From Massilia brevitalea (GTDB lineage: Bacteria; Pseudomonadota; Gammaproteobacteria; Burkholderiales; Burkholderiaceae_D), in contig NZ_JAULSI010000002.1 in the NCBI RefSeq assembly GCF_030711405.1, forward strand, positions 62,001 through 126,000: a stretch of 64,000 bases of DNA, in the 5' to 3' direction. The notes beneath the pieces are model-generated. The model searched no databases. It had not been told where the DNA came from and saw nothing but the letters and a program-made list of their open reading frames with translations. Each line of letters opens with the position of its first letter. Positions within the stretch are counted from its first letter, which is position 1. Shown in pieces: positions 46,978-56,220 of this stretch. Position numbers and translations under genes: made by a program.

Positions 46978-47266
46978 CGTTAATCTTCGGTCGGGATCGG
47001 GAGCGCCTATTGTATGTAAAAGGAAGCATATGCCGGGTACGGATCGTACCTGGCAAGCGGCACCCGGCCTCGATCGCGATCTCGACGTTGAGGCGTGGCT
47101 GGATGCGGCCATCCATCTGGTTCCAGGTCGGGATATTCTCCAGGCGCCGCTGTGCGCTTCGTGAGCAGCAGATACAACAGCTTGTAGTCCCATGCGCGAG
47201 ATCAATTTATTGCAATCCTAGAGAATCTAGAGTGGACGCTTTCGTCAACATCAGCGGAGTCGAGCA

Positions 47267-47803
47267 ATGGTGCTGCGTGCCGTGATTTGCAAGAACGACC
47301 CGACCTCGCACCGAGGCGTCGTCCTCGTGGAGAATGTCCATGCGACCGCCAATGGGCGTCCGATTGCCCTGAAAAGACACATGACTCACTGTCCTCAGTG
47401 CAAGGGCGATTTTCCGATCGTGGAGGGGCTGGGTTTCCACAGTTTCAGCGGAGTCGGCACGGCGGTCGAGGAAATGAAGACTGCGTGCGGCGCCACGCTG
47501 ATCGCCACCACGACCAAGGGCTTCATGATGATCGACGACCGCTCCGAGGCCGCGGCATCCGCGGCGGCGGCCGCAGCGGCATCGGCGGCGCAGGCCACCC
47601 CGCCGAATGCCGGTTCCTTCCGCGCCGTGGACGAGCGCACCGGCAAACCGGTGCCGGGTATGTCCTACCGTATCGAACTGCCGGATGGATCGGTCCTGCG
47701 CCGGGTGACGAACGCGGACGGCCATACCGAGCGCGTGACCGGCCATGACCCGGCCACCGTCAGGCTGCACTGGGAATCCGGCACGGCAACCGATGGCAAC
47801 TAA
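47267..47803 (+). CDS. PAAR-domain type VI secretion spike protein
   Basis: A 178-residue protein. The first 90 residues have a typical small-PAAR sequence: RAVICKNDPTSHRGVVL, then GRPIALKRHMTHCPQCKGDFPIVEG and MKTACGATLIATTTKGFMMID. PAAR proteins cap the VgrG spike of the type VI system and carry effectors. An Ala-rich linker leads to a C-terminal segment (FRAVDERTGKPVPGMSYRIELPDG), a beta-rich extension often seen in adaptor-type PAAR proteins. GGAG precedes the start. The effector gene begins inside its last codons. No T6SS structural gene is in the window. Confidence 0.87.
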   Translation: MVLRAVICKNDPTSHRGVVLVENVHATANGRPIALKRHMTHCPQCKGDFPIVEGLGFHSFSGVGTAVEEMKTACGATLIATTTKGFMMIDDRSEAAASAAAAAAASAAQATPPNAGSFRAVDERTGKPVPGMSYRIELPDGSVLRRVTNADGHTERVTGHDPATVRLHWESGTATDGN

Positions 47804-49172
47804 CGGCGGCGGTGCACGGATGGCCGGCCAGACGCCCGACGCAAGCTGCACGCTGTCCCCGGAAGGCACCGTCACGACGGTGCTGGTCGGGCCGAAATGC
47901 AAGGTCACCTACGAGTTCGACACGGAGGCGACCAACGCGGGGCTGGCCCTGCCCTACGTGGTGGCGCTCGATGGCCAGGTGGTGCCCGAGCATGCGGACA
48001 AGCCGGGCGCGCTGCGCGACAAGCGCACGATCACCCTCATCGTGAACCTCGGCAGCAAGGTTGCGCTGTTCCTGAACAGCGACGTGCATCCGGCTCACCG
48101 CAGGAATCCGGTGTACGCCGTCCAGGTCGGCAACAACGACGTGCACGTGAAGATCACCGAACGAACGGGGCGCATCAGCCACGAACACGCCACGCTGGGG
48201 CAGCCTGCCTGCCGCGCAACGTCTACGCCAGGCAAGCGGCTGGAAGTGTACGGTGCGGCCCTTACCGGCGACATCTGGATGCAGATCTCCCACCTGTACA
48301 CGGCCGCCGAAGCCGATGCGCTGCTGCCGCCCGACACCACCCCGACGGTCCGGGCCGCCGTGCGCAGCATCTATGCCGGCCTGGCGCGCCCGGAACTGAT
48401 CGTGAATTTCCCGGCCAGCGATGCGGCTCCGAAACTGACGCTCAGGGTGGAATTTCGCGCGGAGATGCAGGACAACGTGCGGGCCAACACCACGCACTGC
48501 CCCTGGCTGACCGGTATCCTGCCGCGCACCCATCCGTGCGCCTTTGCCGCACTGCTGACCGAGGCGCATGCCGCCGGCGTCACGTCGGTCGCCGTGACAT
48601 CGGGATGGCGACCCAGCTTCGGCTCGATCGCCCACCGGGCCGGCCTGGGGCTCGACATCACTTATCTCGAAGGCGGTGAGAAGCGGGCTTTCCTGAACCG
48701 CGCGTTCCTGATCAAGGCCGGGGCGCCGCGCAACGGCAATGTCAGCGAGCGCGAGAAGACGTTGTGGAAGGATTATCAGGAGGTGAAGAAGGTGGTGGCG
48801 ACTGCGGAAAAGGAATTTAAAGCGGCGCAAAATCGGCTGAATAAAAACCGCGATCCCGAGAAAGCCTCCCAACTCACGCGAGAACTGACTGATGCCGACA
48901 AACACCTGAAATCTTTACGCGATCGCGATACTAAAGCGCAGGATGAGTGGGACAAAGAACGCAACCGCAACGAGCCCGAGCTCATCCGCAAGCTGCGCGA
49001 CCGGCTGGGCCGGAACAAGTCCGTGAAGCAGCTGTTCGATCCGTGGTACATGGACGTCAACACGGCGGACAACATCCCACCGGCCCCCAATGAACAGCGC
49101 GAAGCGAACGCGAACGAACGGACCCATAACAACCATCTGCACATCACCGTCCTGGAGCCGAAAATATTATGA
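47793..49172 (+). CDS. Predicted T6SS effector, LAS/M15-type peptidoglycan peptidase
   Basis: A 459-residue protein starting 11 bases before the PAAR stop, so the two are translationally coupled. Residues 1-170 form an N-terminal domain without motifs that I recognise. The C-terminal catalytic region has SVAVTSGWRPSFGSIAHRAG followed by LGLDI, with zinc ligands His281 and Asp288 (HxxGxxxD), and THNNHLHITV with His448 and His450 (HxH), the plan of LAS/M15/M74 peptidases that cut peptidoglycan stems. Between them is a charged, probably coiled-coil insert of about 150 residues. The overlapping gene encodes a periplasmic protein, as an immunity factor should be. Confidence 0.72.
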   Translation: MATNGGGARMAGQTPDASCTLSPEGTVTTVLVGPKCKVTYEFDTEATNAGLALPYVVALDGQVVPEHADKPGALRDKRTITLIVNLGSKVALFLNSDVHPAHRRNPVYAVQVGNNDVHVKITERTGRISHEHATLGQPACRATSTPGKRLEVYGAALTGDIWMQISHLYTAAEADALLPPDTTPTVRAAVRSIYAGLARPELIVNFPASDAAPKLTLRVEFRAEMQDNVRANTTHCPWLTGILPRTHPCAFAALLTEAHAAGVTSVAVTSGWRPSFGSIAHRAGLGLDITYLEGGEKRAFLNRAFLIKAGAPRNGNVSEREKTLWKDYQEVKKVVATAEKEFKAAQNRLNKNRDPEKASQLTRELTDADKHLKSLRDRDTKAQDEWDKERNRNEPELIRKLRDRLGRNKSVKQLFDPWYMDVNTADNIPPAPNEQREANANERTHNNHLHITVLEPKIL

Positions 49173-50026
49173 AACGCTATATCGTCGTTGCGATCCTCAT
49201 CATGCTGGCCCTGCCAGCCCCGTCCACATTGGCCGCAGACACTGCGGACGCATCGCGGACCTGGCTCGACCGGCCATGGGAAATCCGTTACGTCCTGTTC
49301 GCCGAAGAAGCATGGCGCATGCAATCCGAAATCAGTGTGTCACGGCGACTTAACGCCGAACAGAAGACGCCCGGAAAAGAGAGAATCTACCTGAGCGCCG
49401 CGGCATTATTCAAACCCACCTCCACGCCCGCGGTTCCGGGAGAGAAGCCGATTGCCGTCGTCCTGCTCACGTTCGACCGCTCCGGCCATATCGTCAATCA
49501 ACAGGGCACCCTTGGTAAGATGTCAGGCAAAAGGAATATGCTCGATACCCTTGTTCTGATCAGCGACGCTGCTCCCGGCGCGAAGCCGTATTATTTCGCC
49601 AAATGGTCGCAAGGCATTCCGGGTGACGTTACCTTTTCGCCGGCGGTGTGCAGCTCGACCGACAGGAGCCGCTACGAAGCAGGTTGGGATATCGAAAATT
49701 ACATCGGCAATTTCGGCTGCCGCGAATGGACCTCCCAGCTCTACGCGCGCGACCAGCCCTACATCGACGTCACTTCCTATTCGCCACGCGGGACGCATAT
49801 CGGCGAGTCGGTCGGTTGGTCACGCTTCGAGGACCCACCGAAACCGGTAATCGGGCGGCATGGCAAGACCTGGCTCTGCCTGCACGAATGTCCGGCCGGC
49901 GAGAAACCAGGGGTCATTCCGAACATCAAGGCCTGGACCGCGAAACACGGCTACCCGATGCCTGAACGCCCGCGCAAGCAGCCGCTTTATCCGAATGCCG
50001 ATTACCAGGATGACCTCAACGAATGA
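49169..50026 (+). CDS. Predicted periplasmic immunity protein, copy 1
   Basis: A 285-residue protein with a Sec signal peptide (MKRYIVVAILIMLALPAPSTLA). Its ATG overlaps the effector stop as ATGA. No known domain is recognised. Four cysteines (VCSS, FGCREW, WLCLHEC) could form two disulfides. The context (PAAR, then peptidoglycan peptidase, then an exported protein with coupled translation) is the basis for calling it an immunity protein. A paralogue of equal length follows the second toxin copy at 50906. Confidence 0.65.
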   Translation: MKRYIVVAILIMLALPAPSTLAADTADASRTWLDRPWEIRYVLFAEEAWRMQSEISVSRRLNAEQKTPGKERIYLSAAALFKPTSTPAVPGEKPIAVVLLTFDRSGHIVNQQGTLGKMSGKRNMLDTLVLISDAAPGAKPYYFAKWSQGIPGDVTFSPAVCSSTDRSRYEAGWDIENYIGNFGCREWTSQLYARDQPYIDVTSYSPRGTHIGESVGWSRFEDPPKPVIGRHGKTWLCLHECPAGEKPGVIPNIKAWTAKHGYPMPERPRKQPLYPNADYQDDLNE

Positions 50027-50909
50027 GGTCCAAAGTATCCGGCCCAAAGCCGATGCGCTGCTGCCGGCCGACACCACCCCGACCGTCCGGGCCGCCGTGC
50101 GCAGCATCCATGCCGGCCTGGCGCGTCCGGAACTGATCGTGAACTTCCCGGCGAGCGATGCGGCGCCGAAACTGACGCTCAGGGTGGAATTTCGCGCGGA
50201 AATGCAGGACAACGTGCGGCTCAACACCACGCATTGCCCCTGGCTGACCGGCATCCTGCCCCGCACCCATCCGTGCGCCTTCGCCGCGCTGCTGACCGAA
50301 GCGCATGCCGCCGGCGTCAGCTCGGTCGCCGTCACCTCGGCCTGGCGTCCCAGCTTCGGCTCGATCGCCCACCGTGCCGGGCTCGGGCTGGACATCACTT
50401 ATCTCGAAGGCGGTGAGAAGCGGGCTTTCCTGAACCGCGCGTTCCTGATCAAGGCCGGGGCGCCGCGCAACGGCAATGTCAGCGAGCGCGAGAAGACGTT
50501 GTGGAAGGATTATCAGGAGGTGAAGAAGGTGGTGGCTACCGGGGAAAAGGAGCGCGATGCGGCGAAAAAGCGGCTGGATAAAAACCGCGATCCCGAGGAG
50601 ACGGCCCAATTGGCACGAGAAGTGGCTGATGCCAATAAACACTTGAATTCATTGCGCGACCGAGAGAGTGCGGCGCTCAGGGACTGGAACAATGAACGCG
50701 ACCGCAACGAACCCGAACTCATCCACAAGCTACGCGACCGGCTGGGCCGAAACGAGTCCGTGAAGCAGCTGTTCGATCCGTGGTACATGGATGCCAACAC
50801 AGCGGACAACATTCCCCCGGTCCCCAACGAACAGCGACAAGCGAATTCGAACGAACGAACCCACAACAACCATCTCCACATCACTGTCCTGGAGCCGAAA
50901 ATACTATGA
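50010..50909 (+). CDS. 5'-truncated second copy of the effector (orphan toxin)
   Basis: Up to 299 residues. From base 50047 the sequence repeats 48310 onward of the intact effector at a constant 1,737-base offset, so it lacks the first 172 residues. The catalytic motifs are intact (SIAHRAGLGLDI, THNNHLHITV); about 140 bases around ITYLEGGEKRAFLNR are identical, while the coiled insert differs (e.g. EKERDAAKKRLDK). The frame continues upstream through ATGs at 49995 and 50010 that overlap the end of the first immunity gene, so coupled translation is possible. It is either a silent cassette or a reserve toxin end. Confidence 0.7.
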   Translation: MTSTNEVQSIRPKADALLPADTTPTVRAAVRSIHAGLARPELIVNFPASDAAPKLTLRVEFRAEMQDNVRLNTTHCPWLTGILPRTHPCAFAALLTEAHAAGVSSVAVTSAWRPSFGSIAHRAGLGLDITYLEGGEKRAFLNRAFLIKAGAPRNGNVSEREKTLWKDYQEVKKVVATGEKERDAAKKRLDKNRDPEETAQLAREVADANKHLNSLRDRESAALRDWNNERDRNEPELIHKLRDRLGRNESVKQLFDPWYMDANTADNIPPVPNEQRQANSNERTHNNHLHITVLEPKIL

Positions 50910-51763
50910 GATTTTATATACGGTTTATGGCTTCCGCTGCGCTGGCCCTGTCTGCTCCATCCGTGCCTGCCGCGGAGGCCGTCCCCGCATCGCAGAGATG
51001 GCTAGATCGGCCGTGGGAAATCCGCTACGTCCTTTTCGCAGAAGAAGCACAAAGCTGGCAATCCAAAAACACGGCGTCACGGGAGTTCAATGTGGAACAG
51101 AGAGCATCCGGGAAAGCGAGAATCCACCTAAGCGCCGCGGCGCTGTTTGAGCCCACGGCGACGCTTCCCGTTCCTGACGAGGGGCAAATTGCTGTCGTCC
51201 TGCTCGCGTTCGACCGCGCTGGCCGCGTCCTCAATCAACAGGGCGCTCTGCGCAATATGGAGGCAAAAAGGAGCGTGCTCGGTGACCTTGCCCTGATCCA
51301 CGTCGTTAGTCCTGGAGTGAATCCCTACTATTTCGCCGACTGGTTCCAAGGCATTCCAGGCGACGTTACCTTCTCACCCTCAGTGTGCAGCTCGGACGAC
51401 AGACGCCGCTACGAAGCCGGTTGGGACCGCGACAGCTACACCGGCAGTTTCGGCTGCCGCGAATGGACCGCCCAGCTCTACGCGCGCGACCAGCCCTACA
51501 TCGACGTCACTTCCTATGCTTCCCACGGCACTTTTATCGGCGAACTGGTCGGCTGGTCACGCTTCGAGGACCCGCCGAAACCAGTCATCGGGCGGCATGG
51601 CAAGACCTGGCTCTGCCTGCACGAATGTCCGGCCGGCGAAAAGCCCGGCGTGATCCCGGACATCAAGGCCTGGACCACGAAACACGGCTACCCGATGCCC
51701 GAGCGCCCGCGCAAGCAGCCGCTTTACCCGAATGCCGATTACCAGGATGACCTCAACGAATGA
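50906..51763 (+). CDS. Predicted periplasmic immunity protein, copy 2
   Basis: A 285-residue paralogue of the protein at 49169, again overlapping the toxin stop as ATGA. The signal peptide differs (MRFYIRFMASAALALSAPSV). The N-terminal half has diverged strongly from copy 1, while the last 75 residues or so differ at only two positions. The four cysteines are kept. That divergence pattern, next to a diverged toxin insert, is what is expected for paired specificity. The reading as an immunity factor rests on context. Confidence 0.65.
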   Translation: MRFYIRFMASAALALSAPSVPAAEAVPASQRWLDRPWEIRYVLFAEEAQSWQSKNTASREFNVEQRASGKARIHLSAAALFEPTATLPVPDEGQIAVVLLAFDRAGRVLNQQGALRNMEAKRSVLGDLALIHVVSPGVNPYYFADWFQGIPGDVTFSPSVCSSDDRRRYEAGWDRDSYTGSFGCREWTAQLYARDQPYIDVTSYASHGTFIGELVGWSRFEDPPKPVIGRHGKTWLCLHECPAGEKPGVIPDIKAWTTKHGYPMPERPRKQPLYPNADYQDDLNE

Positions 51764-51797
51764 GGGCCAATGCACTCGGCCCAAAGTCGGTGCGCCG

Positions 51798-53492
51798 TCA
51801 GAACTCTTCCCAGTCGCTGCCGCTTACTACCGGCTCCTTGCGCGAAGCCGCTTGCGGCCGGGCGGCGGGTGGGCGTTTGACTAGCACCGGGGCCGGCAGC
51901 TTCGATACCGCCGGGCGCACCGGCGCGGCGGCCACGTCCTGCCCGTCGGCCAGGCGGAACACGGCCACCAGCTCGGCCAGCCTTGCCGCCTGGTCCTGCA
52001 TCGATTCGGCGGCAGCCGCCGCTTCCTCGACCAGCGCCGAATTCTGCTGGGTCACCTCGTCCATCTGGGCGATCGCGCCGTTCACCTGCTCGATGCCCTG
52101 GCTCTGCTCGGCCGTGGCCGCGCTGATCTCGGACACCACGTCGCTCACGCGGCGCACGCTCTCGACCACTTCCTGCATCGTCGACCCGGCCTGGGCCACC
52201 AGCGCGCTGCCGGCATCGACCCGTTCCACCGAATTGCCGATCAGTTCCTTGATCTCCTTGGCGGCGCCGGCCGAACGCTGGGCCAGGTTGCGCACTTCCG
52301 AGGCCACGACCGCGAAGCCGCGCCCCTGCTCGCCGGCACGCGCCGCTTCCACCGCCGCGTTCAGGGCCAGGATGTTGGTCTGGAAGGCGATGCTGTCGAT
52401 CACGCCGATGATGTCGACCACCTTGCGCGAGGACGCGTTGATCGCGCCCATGGTCTCGACCACCTGCGCCACGACGTCGCCGCCGCGCACGGCCAAGCTG
52501 GATGCGGCGGCGCTCAGGCCGTTTGCCTGGCGTGCGTTGTCGGCGTTCTGGCGCACGGTCGAGGTCAGCTCTTCCATCGACGACGCGGTTTCCTCGAGCG
52601 AAGACGCCTGCTGCTCGGTGCGGCTGGACAGGTCCTGGTTGCCGGCGTTGATCTGGGCCGAGGCGGTGGCAATCGTCTCGGTGCTGCTGCGCACCTGGCT
52701 GACGATGCCGGCCAGGCTGTCGCGCATGGTCTTCATCGCGAACAGCAGGCTGCTGCGGTCCCTGGCATGGGTGTGGATCTCGGCGGCAAGGTTGCCGGCC
52801 GCGATCTGGCTGGCCACCTCGGCCGCGTAGGCCGGCTCGCCGCCGAGCTGCTTCAGGAGGCGGCGCGTGATCACGGTGGCCGCCGCGATGCCGGCCAGCA
52901 GCGCCAGCGCGCCCAGGACCAGCATGGCATTGCGGCCGACGGCATAGGTTTCCTCGGCTGCGTCATAGGTGGTCTGCATGGTGCCGCCCTGGTGCTCGAT
53001 CACCTCGTTCGAGGCGATGAAGACCGCGCTCTGCAGCTTGCGCGCAGGCCCCATCAGGTAGGCGGCAGCGGCGTCGCGGTCGCCGCCGGCGTGCAGCTTC
53101 AATACCTCGTCCATCGCGGCGATGTATTCCACATAGGCAGCCTTGTAGATCTGCAGGTTCTGGACGCCCTTCTCCGATTTGATCAGCGTGCCCAGCTTGC
53201 CGAACATCTCTTCCGATTCCTTGCGCGCCGTGGCCAGCGCGGTAAAGTTCTTCTTGTTCGCTTGCGCGTCGTTCACCAGCAGCACGTCGCGTACGGTGCG
53301 CGCGGTGCGGTTGATGCGGTCGGCCAGGCTCTGCGCCAGCACCACCTTCGGGTAGGCATCAAGTGCCATCAGCCGGGTGCCCTCGTTCAACGCGCCGAGC
53401 TTGCTGATGCCGAGGACGATCACGGCCGCCAGCATGGCCAGCACCAGCGCAAAGCCGAGCGCCAGGCGGGTTCCCACCTTCATCTGTTTCAT
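51798..53492 (-). CDS. Methyl-accepting chemotaxis protein
   Basis: A 564-residue chemoreceptor. Membrane segment 1 is [21 protein letters not shown]; a four-helix-bundle periplasmic domain follows, then membrane segment 2 ([19 protein letters not shown]) and a HAMP region. The signalling tip is intact ([42 protein letters not shown]). It ends DWEEF, a CheR/CheB-docking pentapeptide on a Pro/Ala linker, so it is methylated normally. It lies 19 bases after cheW and shares its transcript. The toxin island lies directly downstream of its stop. Confidence 0.95.
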   Translation of the reverse strand: MKQMKVGTRLALGFALVLAMLAAVIVLGISKLGALNEGTRLMALDAYPKVVLAQSLADRINRTARTVRDVLLVNDAQANKKNFTALATARKESEEMFGKLGTLIKSEKGVQNLQIYKAAYVEYIAAMDEVLKLHAGGDRDAAAAYLMGPARKLQSAVFIASNEVIEHQGGTMQTTYDAAEETYAVGRNAMLVLGALALLAGIAAATVITRRLLKQLGGEPAYAAEVASQIAAGNLAAEIHTHARDRSSLLFAMKTMRDSLAGIVSQVRSSTETIATASAQINAGNQDLSSRTEQQASSLEETASSMEELTSTVRQNADNARQANGLSAAASSLAVRGGDVVAQVVETMGAINASSRKVVDIIGVIDSIAFQTNILALNAAVEAARAGEQGRGFAVVASEVRNLAQRSAGAAKEIKELIGNSVERVDAGSALVAQAGSTMQEVVESVRRVSDVVSEISAATAEQSQGIEQVNGAIAQMDEVTQQNSALVEEAAAAAESMQDQAARLAELVAVFRLADGQDVAAAPVRPAVSKLPAPVLVKRPPAARPQAASRKEPVVSGSDWEEF

Positions 53493-53511
53493 CGTCTGCT
53501 CCGGCGCCGCG

Positions 53512-53988
53512 TCAGGACGCGATGCTATCGATGACGCCCATTTCCTCGGACGACATCAGGCGGTCGATGTCGACCAGGATGATCATGCGCTCGTCGACGG
53601 TGCCCAGGCCGATCAGGTAGTCGGTGTTCAGCGCGCCGCCCATGTCCGGGGCCGGCTTGATCTGGTCGGCGGTGAGCGAAATCACGTCCGACACCGAATC
53701 GACCACCATGCCGACCACGCGGTCCTGGATGTTCAGGATGATGACGACGGTGAACTGGTCATAGGTCGGCGTGCCGAGCTTGAACTTGATGCGCATGTCG
53801 ACGATCGGCACGATGGTGCCGCGCAGGTTGACCACGCCCTTCACGTGCTCGGGCGCGCTGGCAATGCGCGTCACCGATTCATAGCCGCGGATCTCCTGCA
53901 CTTTCAGGATCTTGATGCCGTATTCTTCGTTGCCAAGTTTGAAAGCCAGGGCCTCGAGCACGCCATCGTTCATCAAGGTATTGTCCAT
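53512..53988 (-). CDS. cheW: CheW-family chemotaxis coupling protein
   Basis: A 158-residue CheW. Core segments are [70 protein letters not shown] and a conserved C-terminal [13 protein letters not shown]. It links chemoreceptors to CheA. It is paired with the chemoreceptor gene only; no cheA or cheY is near, so this is a satellite receptor-coupler pair. The start could also be the ATG five codons later. Confidence 0.93.
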   Translation of the reverse strand: MDNTLMNDGVLEALAFKLGNEEYGIKILKVQEIRGYESVTRIASAPEHVKGVVNLRGTIVPIVDMRIKFKLGTPTYDQFTVVIILNIQDRVVGMVVDSVSDVISLTADQIKPAPDMGGALNTDYLIGLGTVDERMIILVDIDRLMSSEEMGVIDSIAS

Positions 53989-54125
53989 TTGCGGTCCAGA
54001 AAAGTAAAAAAAGTCTGGGGCATTATATATTTTTGCTTTGCAGCAATAAACAACGAATGCGCGGCTGGCTGGTTTGCTGTCTCGCCGCTGCAACTAACAG
54101 TGGCCTGAATGTCAATGACCGTGGC

Positions 54126-54701
54126 TCAATGCGATACGTCGGGGACTATCACGTTTGATGCCCTCGATACGCGTGCTTCCTTTCCCGCTTCGTCTGATGC
54201 GGGGATGGCAGGCTTTACTCCTTCGGCCTGGCAACGCAGTTGGAAGACGCGCAGGACCAGGGGATGCTCGCCGGCCGCATCGAAGACAGCCAGGCGGCGC
54301 TTGCCAAATCGCTTGTCGGCCAGGGCCAATGCCCGAATCACCGGGTTGGCGTGCACGAGCATGTCCTCGACTGCCAGGCTGAGGCTGGCCAGCAAGTCCT
54401 TGTTGATTTTCTCGAGGAGCATGTGGCCGCTCGCTTCCATGATCGGCCAGGCCTGGCCGTATGCCTCGCCCCAGCTTGCGCCGCGATCGCTCGCCGCACG
54501 CACTGTTGTCGTCAGCATGGACAAATAGGTCAGGGAACCTGCGCTGAAGATGCGTTCCTTGTCAAAGCTCATCCAGAACTCGCCTTCCTGGTCGTGGGCA
54601 TGGCGGTAACGCGTCTGGTTCAGGTCGAGCCTGTTACTCAGACCAGGGGCGAGGCGCTCTCCGAGTTGCTTTCTCAATTGTGACCATTGCATCTGAGGCA
54701 T
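54126..54701 (-). CDS. Hypothetical protein, possibly SF0329 family
   Basis: A 191-residue cytosolic protein without signal peptide or membrane segment. The N-terminus MQWSQLRKQLGERLAPGLSN with LNQTRYRHAHDQEGEFWMSFD resembles the uncharacterised SF0329 family as I recall it. The middle part (SWGEAYGQAWPIMEASGHMLLEKINKDL) is predicted helical, and the last 30 residues look disordered. Function unknown. Confidence 0.7.
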   Translation of the reverse strand: MPQMQWSQLRKQLGERLAPGLSNRLDLNQTRYRHAHDQEGEFWMSFDKERIFSAGSLTYLSMLTTTVRAASDRGASWGEAYGQAWPIMEASGHMLLEKINKDLLASLSLAVEDMLVHANPVIRALALADKRFGKRRLAVFDAAGEHPLVLRVFQLRCQAEGVKPAIPASDEAGKEARVSRASNVIVPDVSH

Positions 54702-54808
54702 TCCTTCCTCGCGTGCACCGCGACATGACGGACCGTTTCCTGAACATCCAGGCCCTCTTCACACCTGGATGACGCAAGTATAGATGTTCAGTCGCCCCGA
54801 CAATCCGC

Positions 54809-55429
54809 TTATTCCGTCCTGCCTGCGAACAGGCTCCCGAAACGCCGCGCCGCATCTTGCGGATCGGCGGCGGCATACACGCTGGTGATGGCCGCCACCA
54901 TGTCCGCCCCGCGCGCCACCAGCGGCGCCGCATTCTCCGGCGTCATGCCGCCGATGACGACGATCGGCAATGCCAGTTCCGCGCGTGCCTGGCCCAGGAG
55001 CGCGGGTTCGGTGACGAACGCGTACTTCTTTACCGGCGACGGATAGAAGCCGCCGAACGCCGCATAACTGGCGCCGGCCGCCTGCGCCGCGTGCGCCAGC
55101 GCCAGCTCGCCGTAGCAGGAGGCGCCGACGATCTTGCCTGGGCCGAGCAGGCGCCGCGCGTGGTCGACCGCGATGTCGGCGCCGCCCACGTGCACGCCGT
55201 CGGCGTCGAGGTGCATGCACAGGTCGATATGGTCGTTGATGACCAGCGGCGCGCCATGGCGGCGGCACAGCGCCAGCAGCGCCGCCGCCTGTTCGATCCG
55301 CAGCACCGCGTCGGCGTCCTTGTGCCGGTACTGCACCAGCGCCGCGCCGCCGCGCAAAGCCGCTTCGGTGGCGGCCAGCAGGCGCTCGGTGTCGTTCCAG
55401 TTGGGGGTAACGAGATACAGGCCTCGCAT
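54809..55429 (-). CDS. thiE: Thiamine-phosphate synthase
   Basis: A 206-residue TIM-barrel enzyme that joins the pyrimidine (HMP-PP) and thiazole phosphate to thiamine phosphate. Seen: RGLYLVTPNW, ALVQYRHKDAD, INDHIDLCMHLDADGVHVGGAD, GASCYGELALAHAA, FGGFYPSPVKKYA and VVIGGMTPENAAPLVARGADMVAAI. It is last in the thiCSGDE operon, 11 bases after thiD. Confidence 0.94.
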   Translation of the reverse strand: MRGLYLVTPNWNDTERLLAATEAALRGGAALVQYRHKDADAVLRIEQAAALLALCRRHGAPLVINDHIDLCMHLDADGVHVGGADIAVDHARRLLGPGKIVGASCYGELALAHAAQAAGASYAAFGGFYPSPVKKYAFVTEPALLGQARAELALPIVVIGGMTPENAAPLVARGADMVAAITSVYAAADPQDAARRFGSLFAGRTE

Positions 55430-55440
55430 GTGGCTATCCT

Positions 55441-56220
55441 TTAGACGATGGGGAGAAGAAAACGGCGCGGGATGCGCTGGCCCGGCGCGATGGCGAACGC
55501 GCGCGCCAGCGTGTCGTGGCAATAGGCCTGGGCCGCGCCGAGGGCTGCCGCCATGGTTTCGCCATGCGCCAGGCGGCCGGCCAGGCTGGCCGCCAGCGTG
55601 CAGCCGCTGCCGTGGAAGGCGCCGGGCAGGCGCGCCCAGCGCCAGCGCCGCACCAGCTGGCCGTGGGTGTACCAGCGGTTCTCGACGACGTTTCCTTCGC
55701 CGTGGCCGCCGGTGAGCAGCACGTGCGCGCAAGGGAAGTCGCCGATGGCGCAGGGGAAGCCTGCGATAGCGCAGGCTTCCGGTTCGTTCGGCAGCGCAAC
55801 CGTCGCCAGCGGCAGCAGCTCGCCCACGGTGTCGACCGGATCGTCCTCGGCCAGCGCATCGCCGTGGCCGCTGGCCAGCACCGGGTCGAGCACGATCGGC
55901 AGTTGCGGATCGCGCTCTCGCAACGCGCGCAGCAGGCCGGCAATCGCCCGGGCATTCGCGCGGCTGCCCGGAATGCCGATCTTCACCGCGCGGATGTCGG
56001 CGGTGTCGGCCAAGGCCTGCGCCTGGGCCAGCACGAAGGCGGCGTCGATCGCCTGCACGGCGTGCACACGCTCGTTGTCCTGCACGGTGAGCGCAGTGGC
56101 CACCGGCAGCGCGTGTGCGCCCTGCGCGGCAATCGCCAGCACGTCGGCCGCCAGGCCGGCGCCGCCGCTGGGATCGAGCCCGGCGAAGACCAGCACCGCC
56201 GGCACGCTTCCGACGCTCAC
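55441..56220 (-). CDS. thiD: Hydroxymethylpyrimidine/phosphomethylpyrimidine kinase
   Basis: A 259-residue ribokinase-fold enzyme making HMP-PP. Seen: [68 protein letters not shown] and the catalytic loop [19 protein letters not shown]. It starts at a GTG whose GTGA overlaps the thiG stop, giving coupled translation. A slightly shorter-than-usual N-terminus fits this start. Confidence 0.92.
   Translation of the reverse strand: MSVGSVPAVLVFAGLDPSGGAGLAADVLAIAAQGAHALPVATALTVQDNERVHAVQAIDAAFVLAQAQALADTADIRAVKIGIPGSRANARAIAGLLRALRERDPQLPIVLDPVLASGHGDALAEDDPVDTVGELLPLATVALPNEPEACAIAGFPCAIGDFPCAHVLLTGGHGEGNVVENRWYTHGQLVRRWRWARLPGAFHGSGCTLAASLAGRLAHGETMAAALGAAQAYCHDTLARAFAIAPGQRIPRRFLLPIV

Larger units (their letters stand above)
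48310..51786. repeat. 1,737-bp tandem duplication of toxin C-terminus plus immunity gene
   Basis: Unit A is 48310-50046 and unit B 50047-51783. Toxin end, immunity start (49169/50906), immunity stop (50026/51763) and the trailing GGCCCAAAG (50041/51778) are all offset by exactly 1,737 bases, so there is no net insertion or deletion. After unit B, AAGTCGGTGCGCC still resembles the unit start AAGCCGATGCGCT, a trace of a further copy that ends at the chemoreceptor stop. Confidence 0.9.
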
